A model generated the notes under the pieces. It was not told the DNA's origin, made no database searches, and saw only the letters and a program-made list of their open reading frames with translations. DNA of 32,518 bases from Paracoccaceae bacterium (lineage in GTDB: Bacteria; Pseudomonadota; Alphaproteobacteria; Rhodobacterales; Rhodobacteraceae), in NCBI GenBank assembly GCA_027351005.1, contig DAIEJF010000206.1:1-32518 (forward strand), in the 5' to 3' direction. A program made the translations under genes and the position numbers. How positions within the stretch are numbered: the stretch's first letter is position 1; each line of letters starts with the position of its first letter. This document shows, in pieces, positions 1 through 7,165 of this stretch.

Positions 1-475
1 GGTGGTGGACCATTCCGCCGCCCAGCGCCAGCCCCGCCCAGCCCATCCCGAGGTAGAGCGCAAGCCCCAGCCACTTGCGCCGCGAGGGCGAGACGGCCTT
101 GAGCCCGATGCCGGCCAGCGCCGCCGTCCAGAGACCGGCCAGAAGCCAGCCGTGGCCGCCCGGGACCAGCGTGAAGGGGGTGTAGGTGCCCGCAATCTTG
201 GCGTAGATCGCCGAATGGTCCAGCCGCCGCAGAAGCCCCGTCCAGCGGTGCTGGCCAACGGTGTTGTAGAGCGCCGAGAACCCGATCATCGCGACCAGCG
301 TGGCGCCATAGACCGACACGGCCGCCACCATGCGCTCGCCGCTGTCCAGCCACAGCGTCAGGCCGATCAGCACCGGCACCGCCAGCAGGACGGACGCCAG
401 CCCCAGGACATGCACGACAGCATCCGAAACACGTTCGGCGCGACTGTAGCCGTGGCGCGGGGCAAGGCGACTCAT
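1..475 (-). CDS. Hemolysin III / PAQR-family membrane protein, C-terminus cut by the window edge
   Basis: The reading frame starts with ATG at 475 and runs off the left edge, so 158 residues of the N-terminal part are visible. Several hydrophobic helices are present. The segment LDHSAIYAKIAGTYTPF, preceded by SALYNT, is the hallmark of the hemolysin III (YqfA/TrhA) branch of the PAQR seven-helix family, where conserved Ser, Asp and His residues form a membrane-embedded metal site. Bacterial members are inner-membrane proteins linked to membrane-fluidity or lipid homeostasis; the name hemolysin is historical and haemolysis should not be assumed. The family is usually about 200-220 residues, so roughly one quarter lies outside. 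The next gene ends 31 bases upstream of this start on the same strand. Family assignment is firm; the biochemical role is not known from sequence. Confidence 0.85.
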   Translation of the reverse strand, partial: MSRLAPRHGYSRAERVSDAVVHVLGLASVLLAVPVLIGLTLWLDSGERMVAAVSVYGATLVAMIGFSALYNTVGQHRWTGLLRRLDHSAIYAKIAGTYTPFTLVPGGHGWLLAGLWTAALAGIGLKAVSPSRRKWLGLALYLGMGWAGLALGGGMVHH

Positions 476-506
476 GGTCCCAGTCTAGCCACTGAAGATG
501 ACGGTT

Positions 507-1127
507 TCACCCCGGTTTGCGCGCCACCAGCCCGATGACGGCAGAAACGCCCGCGTGACCCTCGCCCTCGTGCATCTCCACGTCTTCTTCGACCAGCCGC
601 AGGATCTCCCAGTCGCCGAAGGCGGCGCGCAGCATCGGCTCGGTATAGAGGTTCTCTTCGATCCGCGGCCCGCCGGTGCCGTAAGCCAGTTGCCGCGGCG
701 TGTAACCCTGCACCAGCAGAATGCCGCCCGGCCGCAGTGCCTGCCGCATCCCGGCCCATTTCTGCGCCCGTTGGGTGGGGCCGGAAAACTGGGTAAAGAC
801 CTCGACCACCGCGTCGAAGGCGGCCTCGGGGTAATCCCAGGCATGCACATCGGCCTGAACGAAGGTGGGCGCCACCCCATGACGCTCGGCCAGGCGCCGG
901 GCCTTCGCCTGGGCGGCGGGCGAGAAATCCAGCGACAGAACCTGATGCCCCTGCGTTGCCAGCCAGACGCCGTTGCGCCCCTCGCCATCGGCGACCGCAA
1001 GCACGCGGCCGCGCGGCGGCAGAAGCCCGGCCTCTGCGCGCAGGAAATGGTTCGGCGCCTCGCCAAAGACATAGGCATCCGTGGACGAGAACCGGGTCTG
1101 CCAGCGGTCGTAATCGGGGGTGTTCAT
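507..1127 (-). CDS. Class I SAM-dependent methyltransferase (tellurite-resistance TehB-like fold)
   Basis: A 206-residue soluble protein. I chose the ATG at 1127 because GAGGAGG lies just upstream of it; an extension to 1166 would add 13 residues with no sign of conservation. Motif I is VLAVADGEGRNGVWLA, a form of the SAM-binding glycine loop seen in small TehB/UbiE-like methyltransferases, followed by the acidic residue of strand 2 in VLSLDFSP and a motif LRPGGILLVQGY after strand 4. The N-terminus (WQTRFSSTDAYVFGEAPNHFL) is typical of an abundant proteobacterial group annotated only as class I methyltransferase. The substrate cannot be deduced. It lies between tag and the hemolysin III gene on the same strand with short gaps, so co-transcription is possible. 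Confidence 0.85.
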   Translation of the reverse strand: MNTPDYDRWQTRFSSTDAYVFGEAPNHFLRAEAGLLPPRGRVLAVADGEGRNGVWLATQGHQVLSLDFSPAAQAKARRLAERHGVAPTFVQADVHAWDYPEAAFDAVVEVFTQFSGPTQRAQKWAGMRQALRPGGILLVQGYTPRQLAYGTGGPRIEENLYTEPMLRAAFGDWEILRLVEEDVEMHEGEGHAGVSAVIGLVARKPG

Positions 1128-1182
1128 GATGCCTCCTCGGCTTTGCCTCGAGGTAGGCACGCCCACCCCGCCTGTCGAGCCC

Positions 1183-1749
1183 CTAAAGCGCGGCCACGCG
1201 ATCGTGAGCCGGGCAGGTGACCATATGGTCGTTCACCATCCCAACCGCCTGCATGGAGGCATAGGTGATCACCGGCCCGCAGAACTTGAACCCTTCTGCC
1301 TTCAGATCGCGCGCGATCGCCTGCGACAGCGGGGTCTGCGTGGGCACCTGCGCGGGATCGGAAAACCGGTTCTGCACCGCCCGGCCGTCGATCCGGTCCC
1401 ACAGGAACGCGGAAAACCCCTGCCGTTCCTCGATCCGCTCCCAGGCACGCGCATTGCCGATGGCGGCCTCGATCTTGGCGCGCGCCCGCACGATGCCCGC
1501 ATCCCCCATCAGCCGCGCGACATCGGCCTCGCCCCAGCGGGCGATCCGCGCGGGTTCAAAGCCGTCGAAGGCGCGGCGGAACGCCTCGCGCTTGCGCAGG
1601 ATGGTGATCCAGGCCAGCCCCGCCTGAAAGCCATCGAGGATCAGCTTTTCATACAGCGCCCGGCCATCGCGTTCGGGCACACCCCATTCGGTGTCGTGGT
1701 AGTGCACATAAAGCGGGTCGGCCCCGCACCACTTGCAGCGTTCGCCCAT
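1183..1749 (-). CDS. tag: DNA-3-methyladenine glycosylase I
   Basis: Removes 3-methyladenine from alkylated DNA as the first step of base-excision repair. The 188 residues match the family length. The start is the ATG at 1749, preceded by GAGGAGG. Zinc-site residues of E. coli Tag have counterparts at Cys5, His18, His175 and Cys179. The conserved blocks DPLYVHYHDTEWGVP, FQAGLAWITILRKR, DAGIVRARAKIEAAIGNARA and GFKFCGPVITYASMQAVGMV cover the base-recognition pocket. It is transcribed divergently from the EAL gene with about 100 bases between the starts. No Ada or LexA box that I could recognise lies upstream, so constitutive expression is the simplest reading. Confidence 0.95.
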   Translation of the reverse strand: MGERCKWCGADPLYVHYHDTEWGVPERDGRALYEKLILDGFQAGLAWITILRKREAFRRAFDGFEPARIARWGEADVARLMGDAGIVRARAKIEAAIGNARAWERIEERQGFSAFLWDRIDGRAVQNRFSDPAQVPTQTPLSQAIARDLKAEGFKFCGPVITYASMQAVGMVNDHMVTCPAHDRVAAL

Positions 1750-1851
1750 GCCCGCCTCCTCGAACTTTCGGAAAAGTAGAACAAAGCGCGACCCTTCACC
1801 AGTTCTTTACGGCTGTTCCGGAAGATAGCCGAAAGCGAAGGAGGATCCGCT

Positions 1852-2685
1852 ATGCCCAGCAGCCCCGGCACGGACCTGCCCCCACCGGGCCTCGACAGCC
1901 CCTTGGCCGCGGCCGTGACGGAACGCGAGGGCGCAACCGTCGCCATGGTCCGGCGGGCGCTGGAGCGGCGCAACGTCATGCTGGCCTTCCAGCCGGTCGT
2001 GCAGGCCCGCGACACGGGGCGGGTCGCGTTCTACGAAGGGCTGATCCGCATCCTGGACGACGGCGGTCGGGTCTTGCCCGCGCGCGATTTCATGGCGGCG
2101 GTGGAAACCACGGAAACCGGCCGCATCATCGATGCGCTGGCGCTGGAACTGGGAATGGCCGAACTGGCACGAAACCCCCGGCTGCGGCTGGCCATCAACA
2201 TGTCGGCCCGCTCGATCGGCTATCCCCGCTGGCAGCGCACCCTGGCGCAGGGCCTCGCCGCCGGGCCGACGGTGGCGGAACGTCTGATCCTGGAGATCAC
2301 CGAAACCTCGGCCATGCTGATGCCCGAGATCGTCACCGTCTTCATGGCGGACCTGCAACGCAGCGGGATCACCTTCGCACTGGACGATTTCGGCGCAGGC
2401 TACACCGCCCTGCGCTATTTCAAGGAATTCTGCTTCGACCTGCTGAAGATCGATGGCCAATTCATCCGCAACATCCACGCCGACCCCGACAATCAGGTGC
2501 TGACGCAGGCGCTCGTCTCGATCGCACGACAGTTCGACATGTTCACCGTGGCCGAATTCGTCGAAGACCCGCGCGATGCCGAATTCCTGGCCCGGATCGG
2601 GGTGGATTGCCTGCAGGGCTACCTTTTCGGCGTCCCCACGACCGCGCCCCCCTGGGTGGCCCGCCGCGCCGCCCGCCGCGCCTGA
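1852..2685 (+). CDS. Stand-alone EAL-domain c-di-GMP phosphodiesterase
   Basis: A 277-residue protein consisting almost only of an EAL domain (about residues 35-262). There is no GGDEF, PAS, receiver or membrane segment; the first 30 residues look disordered. The residues needed for metal binding and hydrolysis are visible: Glu62 (the EAL motif reads EGL), Asn116 in INMS, Glu148 in LEITE, Asp178-Asp179 in LDDFGAGYTAL, Lys199 in LLKID, Glu235 in AEFVE and Gln255 in QGYLFG. It should therefore hydrolyse c-di-GMP to pGpG. Start is the ATG at 1852 behind AAGGAGG at 1838-1844. The gene appears monocistronic. With no sensor domain, activity is probably controlled by expression or by a partner protein; that is inference. 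Confidence 0.9.
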   Translation: MPSSPGTDLPPPGLDSPLAAAVTEREGATVAMVRRALERRNVMLAFQPVVQARDTGRVAFYEGLIRILDDGGRVLPARDFMAAVETTETGRIIDALALELGMAELARNPRLRLAINMSARSIGYPRWQRTLAQGLAAGPTVAERLILEITETSAMLMPEIVTVFMADLQRSGITFALDDFGAGYTALRYFKEFCFDLLKIDGQFIRNIHADPDNQVLTQALVSIARQFDMFTVAEFVEDPRDAEFLARIGVDCLQGYLFGVPTTAPPWVARRAARRA

Positions 2686-2765
2686 GGCCCGCCGCTGCGG
2701 CCGATCGTCTCGTTCTGTGCAAGAATTGGGCATATTGCGCTTGACGCGGCCTCCCTGTCGGGGAT

Positions 2766-2778
2766 GCTGCACAGCAGC
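2766..2778. promoter_or_regulatory. Candidate PhaR operator upstream of phaA
   Basis: A perfect inverted repeat, GCTGC-ACA-GCAGC, sits 101 bases before the phaA start. It contains CTGC-N3-GCAG, which agrees with the TGC-rich sites described for PhaR, the repressor of PHB genes in Rhodobacter and Paracoccus. A weak promoter-like TTGACG lies at 2741-2746, with only a poor -10 (GATGCT, 2763-2768) at standard spacing, overlapping the repeat. Repression by PhaR is inferred from motif and context; no phaR gene is in the window. Confidence 0.5.
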
Positions 2779-2879
2779 GCGGGCCAGCCTAGGCCCCCCG
2801 TTGCCCGGCCCCCAGGGTCCGGCCACGATCCGGGCCGCGCGGCGCCCGCCCCGTTCGTGGCTAGGGAGAGGACCCCATC

Positions 2880-4055
2880 ATGACCAATGTCGTAATCGTA
2901 TCGGCCGCACGGACGGCCGTGGGCAGCTTCAACGGCGCCTTCGCCAACACCCCCGCGCATGATCTTGGCGCGACCGTGCTGGCGGAAGTGGTCGCACGCG
3001 CCGGCATCGACAAGGCCGAGGTGTCGGAAACCATCCTGGGCCAGGTGCTGACGGCCGGCCAGGGACAGAACCCCGCCCGCCAGGCCCATATCAAGGCGGG
3101 CCTGCCGCAGGAAAGCGCGGCCTGGAGCCTGAACCAGGTCTGCGGCTCGGGGCTGCGGGCGGTGGCGCTGGCGGCCCAGCATGTGCAACTGGGCGATGCC
3201 GACATCGTGGCCGCGGGCGGCCAGGAAAGCATGAGCCTTGCGCCCCACGTGGCCCATCTGCGCGCCGGCACCAAGATGGGCGACATGCAGATGATCGACT
3301 CGATGATCCGCGACGGGCTGTGGGACGCGTTCAACGGCTACCACATGGGCCAGACCGCCGAGAACGTGGCCCAGCAATGGCAGATCGGCCGCGACGAGCA
3401 GGACCATTTCGCGCTGGCCAGCCAGAACAAGGCCGAAGCCGCCCAGAAGGCCGGGCGGTTCAAGGAGGAAATCGTCGCCTTCACCGTGAAGACCCGCAAG
3501 GGCGACATCGTGGTGGATGCCGACGAATACATCCGCCACGGCGCCACCATCGACGCCATGACCAAGCTGCGCCCCGCCTTCACCAAGGACGGGTCGGTGA
3601 CCGCGGGCAATGCCTCGGGCATCAATGACGGTGCCGCCGCGGTGCTGGTGATGACCGAGGCCGAGGCCGCGAAGCGCGGGCTGAAGCCGCTGGCCCGCAT
3701 CGCCTCTTACGCCACCGCCGGGCTTGACCCCGCGATCATGGGCGTGGGCCCGATCTTCGCCAGCCGCAAGGCGCTGGCCAAGGCCGGCTGGAAGGCGGAC
3801 GACCTTGACCGGATCGAGGCGAACGAGGCCTTCGCCGCCCAGGCCTGCGCGGTGAACAAGGACATGGGCTGGGACCCCGCGAAGGTGAACGTGAACGGCG
3901 GCGCCATCGCCATTGGCCACCCGATCGGGGCCTCGGGCGCGCGCATCCTGAACACGCTGCTGTTCGAGATGAAGCGCGCGGGCGCCAAGAAGGGGTTGGC
4001 GACGCTCTGCATCGGCGGCGGCATGGGCGTGGCCATGTGCCTCGAAGGGCTCTGA
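2880..4055 (+). CDS. phaA: Acetyl-CoA C-acetyltransferase (beta-ketothiolase)
   Basis: Condenses two acetyl-CoA to acetoacetyl-CoA, the first step of polyhydroxybutyrate synthesis. The 391 residues are the standard biosynthetic-thiolase length. The catalytic residues are Cys88 in [11 protein letters not shown] (acyl-enzyme nucleophile), His347 in [11 protein letters not shown], and Cys377 in CIGGGMG. The N-terminal [13 protein letters not shown] and the NEAFAAQ motif are also typical. The ATG at 2880 follows AGGGAGAGG at 2863-2871. phaB follows after 114 bases, so the two form the usual phaAB pair; phaC is elsewhere, as is common in Rhodobacterales. The palindrome at 2766-2778 suggests PhaR control. 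Confidence 0.96.
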   Translation: MTNVVIVSAARTAVGSFNGAFANTPAHDLGATVLAEVVARAGIDKAEVSETILGQVLTAGQGQNPARQAHIKAGLPQESAAWSLNQVCGSGLRAVALAAQHVQLGDADIVAAGGQESMSLAPHVAHLRAGTKMGDMQMIDSMIRDGLWDAFNGYHMGQTAENVAQQWQIGRDEQDHFALASQNKAEAAQKAGRFKEEIVAFTVKTRKGDIVVDADEYIRHGATIDAMTKLRPAFTKDGSVTAGNASGINDGAAAVLVMTEAEAAKRGLKPLARIASYATAGLDPAIMGVGPIFASRKALAKAGWKADDLDRIEANEAFAAQACAVNKDMGWDPAKVNVNGGAIAIGHPIGASGARILNTLLFEMKRAGAKKGLATLCIGGGMGVAMCLEGL

Positions 4056-4087
4056 TCGCCGCCGCGCCGCGGCATTCTGCACCCGCA

Positions 4088-4137
4088 AAGATGGTGCGCA
4101 AGATAATTGCGCACCACACCCATCTTCGGTAATACCG
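4088..4137. repeat. Palindrome cluster in the phaA-phaB spacer
   Basis: A perfect 10-base inverted repeat with arms TGGTGCGCAA (4092-4101) and TTGCGCACCA (4107-4116) around a 5-base loop is followed by a second palindrome, CGGTA-A-TACCG (4127-4137). A further pair, AAGATGG (4088-4094) and CCATCTT (4120-4126), could form a longer hairpin that competes with the first. There is no T-run, so it is not a classical terminator. A -35-like TTGCGC (4107-4112) lies 17 bases before TAATAC (4130-4135), so an internal phaB promoter overlapped by an operator is possible, as is an mRNA processing or stability hairpin. Confidence 0.6.
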
Positions 4138-4169
4138 TTTCAAGAAATACCAGAAGGAACGGAGGAATC

Positions 4170-4895
4170 ATGTCCAGGGTTGCACTCGTCACCGGAGGAT
4201 CTCGCGGCATCGGCGCGGCGATCGCGATCGCGCTGAAGGCGGCGGGCTACAAGGTGGCCGCCAATTACGCCGGCAACGACGAGGCCGCGGCGAAGTTCAC
4301 CGCCGAGACCGGAATCCCCACCTTCAAGTGGTCGGTCGCCGATTACGACGCCTGCAAGGCGGGCGTGGCGCAGGTCGAGGCCGCGCTTGGCCCGGTGGAC
4401 GTGCTGGTGAACAACGCGGGCATCACGCGCGACGCGATGTTCCACAAGATGACCCCGGCGCAGTGGAAAGAGGTGATCGACACCAACCTGACGGGGCTGT
4501 TCAACATGACCCATCAGGTCTGGACCGGGATGCGCGACCGCAAGTTCGGCCGCGTCATCTCGATCTCGTCGATCAACGGTCAGAAGGGCCAGGCAGGCCA
4601 GGCAAACTATTCGGCCGCCAAGGCGGGCGACCTGGGGTTCACCAAGGCGCTGGCCCAGGAAGGCGCCCGCGCGGGCATCACCGTGAACGCGATCTGCCCG
4701 GGCTACATCGCGACCGAAATGGTGAAGGCGATCGATGAAAAGGTGCTGAACGAACGCATCATCCCGCAGATCCCGGTCGGCCGTCTGGGGGAACCCGAAG
4801 AGATCGCCCGCGCCGTGGTCTTCCTGGCCGCGGACGAGGCCGGGTTCATCACCGGCTCGACCCTGACCGCGAATGGCGGGCAGTTCTTCGTCTGA
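4170..4895 (+). CDS. phaB: Acetoacetyl-CoA reductase (NADPH)
   Basis: Reduces acetoacetyl-CoA to (R)-3-hydroxybutyryl-CoA, the monomer for PHB synthase. It is a 241-residue short-chain dehydrogenase. The ATG at 4170 is chosen because GGAGGAA (4161-4167) precedes it and the product then starts directly with the beta-strand MSRVALVTGG. Visible are the cofactor loop TGGSRGIG (8-15), the NNAG motif (81-84), Ser133/Ser134 in ISISSINGQKG and the catalytic Tyr147-x3-Lys151 in ANYSAAKAG. The blocks MFHKMTPAQWKEVI and NGQKGQAGQANYSAAKAG distinguish PhaB from FabG. A strong terminator follows 12 bases after the stop, closing the operon. Confidence 0.95.
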   Translation: MSRVALVTGGSRGIGAAIAIALKAAGYKVAANYAGNDEAAAKFTAETGIPTFKWSVADYDACKAGVAQVEAALGPVDVLVNNAGITRDAMFHKMTPAQWKEVIDTNLTGLFNMTHQVWTGMRDRKFGRVISISSINGQKGQAGQANYSAAKAGDLGFTKALAQEGARAGITVNAICPGYIATEMVKAIDEKVLNERIIPQIPVGRLGEPEEIARAVVFLAADEAGFITGSTLTANGGQFFV

Positions 4896-4906
4896 CATCG
4901 CGTCGG

Positions 4907-4936
4907 CGGCGGGCCCCGGGGGGCCTGCCGTTTCGC
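4907..4936 (+). terminator. Rho-independent terminator after phaB
   Basis: A 10-bp G/C stem with one G-T wobble (4907-4916 pairing with 4921-4930) closes a 4-base loop and is followed by a T-rich tail (TTTCGC). It starts 12 bases after the phaB stop and ends just before the promoter of the next gene. Confidence 0.7.
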
Positions 4937-4937
4937 T

Positions 4938-4965
4938 TTGACGGGCACAGGCGGTCTGCTAAGCC
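4938..4965 (+). promoter_or_regulatory. Promoter of the DMT exporter gene, possibly producing a leaderless transcript
   Basis: TTGACGG (4938-4944), 13 bases, then GCTAAGCC (4958-4965): a good -35 and an acceptable -10 of the alphaproteobacterial housekeeping type. Initiation about 7 bases after the -10 would fall at about 4972, two bases before the ATG at 4974. This would explain the missing Shine-Dalgarno sequence and argues against the TTG codon at 4938 as a start. Confidence 0.5.
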
Positions 4966-4973
4966 TGCGCGTC

Positions 4974-5861
4974 ATGACCCGCACGCGCGCCACCCTCATC
5001 GGCTTTGTCGCCATTCTGCTCTGGGCGCTTCTGGCGCTGTTCACCGTAGGCTCGGCCCCGGTGCCGCCGCTGCAATTGAACGCAATCTGCTTTGCGATCG
5101 GCGGGCTGATCGGCCTGGGCTGGACGGTCGCGCGCGGCGAGGCCGGACTGCTGCGCCGGATCGGCTGGAAGGTCTATGCCTTCGGCACGGCGGCGCTGTT
5201 CGGCTATCACGCGCTCTATTTCACCGCGCTGCGCCTGGCCCCCGCGGCCGAGGCGAGCCTGATCGCCTATCTCTGGCCGTTGCTGATCGTGCTGTTTTCG
5301 GGCCTCTTGCCGGGCGAACGGCTGGGGGCGGGCCATGTGCTTGGCGGCATCGTGGCCTTTGCCGGGGCCGCGCTGATCGTGCTGCGCGGCGGCGCGGGCT
5401 TCAGCGGCGCTGCGCTGCCAGGCTATGGCCTGGCCTTTCTCTGCGCGCTGACCTGGGCGGGCTATTCGGTCCTGTCGCGCCGCCTGGGCCGTGTGCCGAC
5501 CGCCAGCGTCGCCGTCTTCTGCCTGGCGACATCGGTGCTGTCGGCCGGGCTGCATCTGGCGGTGGAACCCACGGTCTGGCCGACCTCGGGCACAGGCTGG
5601 CTGGCCTGTCTGGCGCTGGGGGTGGGGCCAGTGGGCATTGCCTTCTATGTCTGGGACATCGGCGTGAAGGCCGGTGACATCCAGATCCTGGGCGTTGCGT
5701 CCTACGCGGCACCCCTGCTGTCGACCCTTGCGCTGGTTGCAGGCGGGGCTGCCACGGCAAGCCCCGTCCTGCTGGTCGCTGCGGCGCTGATCGCGGGGGG
5801 CGCGGTGATTGCCGCGCGCAGCAGCGCGCGGCAGGCCCGCGCCAGGGCGGTCAGTGGCTGA
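4974..5861 (+). CDS. DMT-superfamily (EamA) exporter, YddG-like
   Basis: A 295-residue inner-membrane protein with about ten hydrophobic helices arranged as two EamA halves. The opening MTRTRATLIGFVAILLWA and the later FYVWDIGVKAGDIQ and GVASYAAPLLSTL resemble the aromatic amino acid exporter YddG of enterobacteria, so export of amino acids or related metabolites is the best guess; substrate is not determined by sequence. The ATG at 4974 lacks a Shine-Dalgarno sequence but lies at the predicted transcription start. A longer reading from TTG at 4938 would begin inside the -35 element. Its last 11 bases overlap the end of the convergent YdcH gene. Confidence 0.85.
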   Translation: MTRTRATLIGFVAILLWALLALFTVGSAPVPPLQLNAICFAIGGLIGLGWTVARGEAGLLRRIGWKVYAFGTAALFGYHALYFTALRLAPAAEASLIAYLWPLLIVLFSGLLPGERLGAGHVLGGIVAFAGAALIVLRGGAGFSGAALPGYGLAFLCALTWAGYSVLSRRLGRVPTASVAVFCLATSVLSAGLHLAVEPTVWPTSGTGWLACLALGVGPVGIAFYVWDIGVKAGDIQILGVASYAAPLLSTLALVAGGAATASPVLLVAAALIAGGAVIAARSSARQARARAVSG

Positions 5862-6015
5862 GCCGCTCGATCTCTTCCTTCAGTTTCAGCTTCTGCTTCT
5901 TCAGTTCGGCAATGACCAGTCCATCCACGCTGGGGCTCCGCTGGGCCTGTTCGACCCGCTCCGAGAGGTGTTCGTGCTTGCGGCGAAGCTCCTGCAAGTG
6001 CGACGTCATGCTCAT
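5851..6015 (-). CDS. YdcH/DUF465 family small coiled-coil protein
   Basis: A 54-residue, strongly charged helical protein. It has the YdcH/DUF465 pattern: an N-terminal LQELRRKHEHLSERV helix, a short loop with Asp, then LVIAELKKQKLKLKEEIERL. Such proteins are predicted helical hairpins; their molecular role is not established. The ATG at 6015 is preceded by GAGAGGAG; a second in-frame ATG lies two codons later at 6009 but is less well spaced. It converges on the DMT exporter gene and the two overlap by 11 bases, so neither has room for its own terminator between them. Confidence 0.9.
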   Translation of the reverse strand: MSMTSHLQELRRKHEHLSERVEQAQRSPSVDGLVIAELKKQKLKLKEEIERLSH

Positions 6016-6047
6016 GGTCGTCTCCTCTCCCGGTTACTGATGTCATG

Positions 6048-6076
6048 ATTCCATCACAGAACCCGAGTCGTGTCAC
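6048..6076 (-). promoter_or_regulatory. Candidate promoter of the YdcH/DUF465 gene
   Basis: On the minus strand GTGACA (6076-6071) is separated by exactly 17 bases from TGGAAT (6053-6048). This is a reasonable sigma-70-type pair about 33 bases before the start codon at 6015. The call rests on motif and spacing only. Confidence 0.4.
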
Positions 6077-6134
6077 CAGCCTTGACGATCACGCCCGTTG
6101 ACGCCCAGTTCACCCGCGAAATCTTGCCAAAGCC

Positions 6135-6896
6135 TTAAATCATGGCCGACAGAGGGGCCCCATCGCGCAAGATGGCCTGGGCGTCGGGGGTGAAGCTGTC
6201 ACCATCGCGCGCATGTGCCGCACCTTCGTGCAGAACGAAGGGCGCCAGCAGCCGGAACGCCGCCCGCCCCCCCTTGCGCGCCCGCAGGATCACCCGCGTC
6301 GCAGGCCGCCCCGCCCGCGGCGCCAACGGCAGCACGCAAAGGCTGCCGAGCCGCCCGTCACAGGAGGCCAGCAGGGCAGGCAGCCGGTCGGCCGCCTGGA
6401 TCAGCGTAAGCCACCCCCCCGGCACCAGCCGCCGCGCGGCGGTGTCAAGCCAGGCGGCAAGGGGCGTCTCTTCGCGCAGCGCGGCCTCGCGCCCGGCGTC
6501 GCGGGCGGGGGTCCCCCCCCCTGACGGGTAATAGGGCGGATTGGCCAGGACATGGTCGAACCCCTCGCCCTTCAGCGGTGCGGGCTGTGCAGCCAGATCG
6601 CCTTCCACCACCCGCAGCATCACTCCGGCCCGCGCGGCATTACGCCGCGCAAGCGCCGCATAGGCGGCCTGCCGTTCCAGCCCGGTCAGCACCAGCCCCG
6701 GCACCCGCGTCGCCAGGCACAGAACTGCAACGCCCGCCCCGCAACCAAGTTCCAGCACCCGCTGTCCCGCTGTGGCAGGAACCGCCGCGGCCAGCAGCAC
6801 GGGGTCGGTAGCGGCACGATAGCCCGCGCGCGGCTGCCAGACCCGGAGCCGCCCGCCCAGAAAGCCGTCATCGGTCAGGTCATCCTCGGCGAACAT
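6135..6896 (-). CDS. TrmN6-like tRNA1(Val) adenine-N6 methyltransferase
   Basis: A 253-residue class I methyltransferase of the COG4123 type. It shows the SAM loop LELGCGAG (48-55) and the NPPY motif (119-122) used by N6-adenine and glutamine methyltransferases, with the N-terminal block QPRAGYRAATDPVLLAAAVP that precedes motif I in TrmN6 (YfiC), which methylates A37 of tRNA1(Val). The start at 6896 is 3 bases after the stop of the DUF2007 gene, so the two are translationally linked. Just after NPPY the coding strand has nine consecutive G (6521-6513) encoding Gly126-Gly128, a possible slippage site. The exact tRNA target is inferred from the family. Confidence 0.85.
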   Translation of the reverse strand: MFAEDDLTDDGFLGGRLRVWQPRAGYRAATDPVLLAAAVPATAGQRVLELGCGAGVAVLCLATRVPGLVLTGLERQAAYAALARRNAARAGVMLRVVEGDLAAQPAPLKGEGFDHVLANPPYYPSGGGTPARDAGREAALREETPLAAWLDTAARRLVPGGWLTLIQAADRLPALLASCDGRLGSLCVLPLAPRAGRPATRVILRARKGGRAAFRLLAPFVLHEGAAHARDGDSFTPDAQAILRDGAPLSAMI

Positions 6897-6899
6897 CGG

Positions 6900-7115
6900 C
6901 TAGATCCCCAGGGGAATGCCGTTGTCCTTCATCACGGCGCGCGCCATGAACAGGTCTTGTTCGCGAACCATCAGACGCCGCGGCAGGATGCCGATCGAGC
7001 CTTCCAACACGCTCATGTGGACGTCCATGGGAAACGCCGCTATACCCTCGCCCTGTAGCAGCGCGGACGCGAAGGCGATGATTGTCGGGTCGTTCGTTCG
7101 CAAAAGCTCTTTCAT
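6900..7115 (-). CDS. DUF2007 family small protein
   Basis: A 71-residue protein opening MKELLRTNDPTIIAFASALLQGEGI and ending in REQDLFMARAVMKDNGI. This is the DUF2007 (putative signal-transducing) fold, a ferredoxin-like domain in which the first strand and helix monitor a ligand or partner; function is unknown. The ATG at 7115 is preferred over the upstream reading to 7214, whose extra 33 residues are Pro/Ser-rich and lie antisense to the start region of the divergent prenyl synthase gene. It sits 3 bases upstream of the TrmN6-like gene, forming a two-gene unit, an arrangement I believe is common in Rhodobacterales. Confidence 0.85.
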   Translation of the reverse strand: MKELLRTNDPTIIAFASALLQGEGIAAFPMDVHMSVLEGSIGILPRRLMVREQDLFMARAVMKDNGIPLGI

Positions 7116-7165
7116 GACCCCGACTAAAGGGGAAGTTCGGGGCCTTGTCGAGGGACGCGAAGGCA

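Noticed and set aside
1765-1835. CTTTCGG and CCGAAAG between tag and the EAL gene as an operator
   Set aside because: The 7-base arms are 57 bases apart, too far for a simple operator, and no known motif is matched.
2619-4088. Minus-strand frame of 489 residues over phaA
   Set aside because: Antisense shadow of a clear thiolase gene.
6082-6103. Two TTGACG copies spaced 16 bases as a promoter on the plus strand
   Set aside because: No plus-strand gene follows for about 1 kb and no -10 is present; probably chance.
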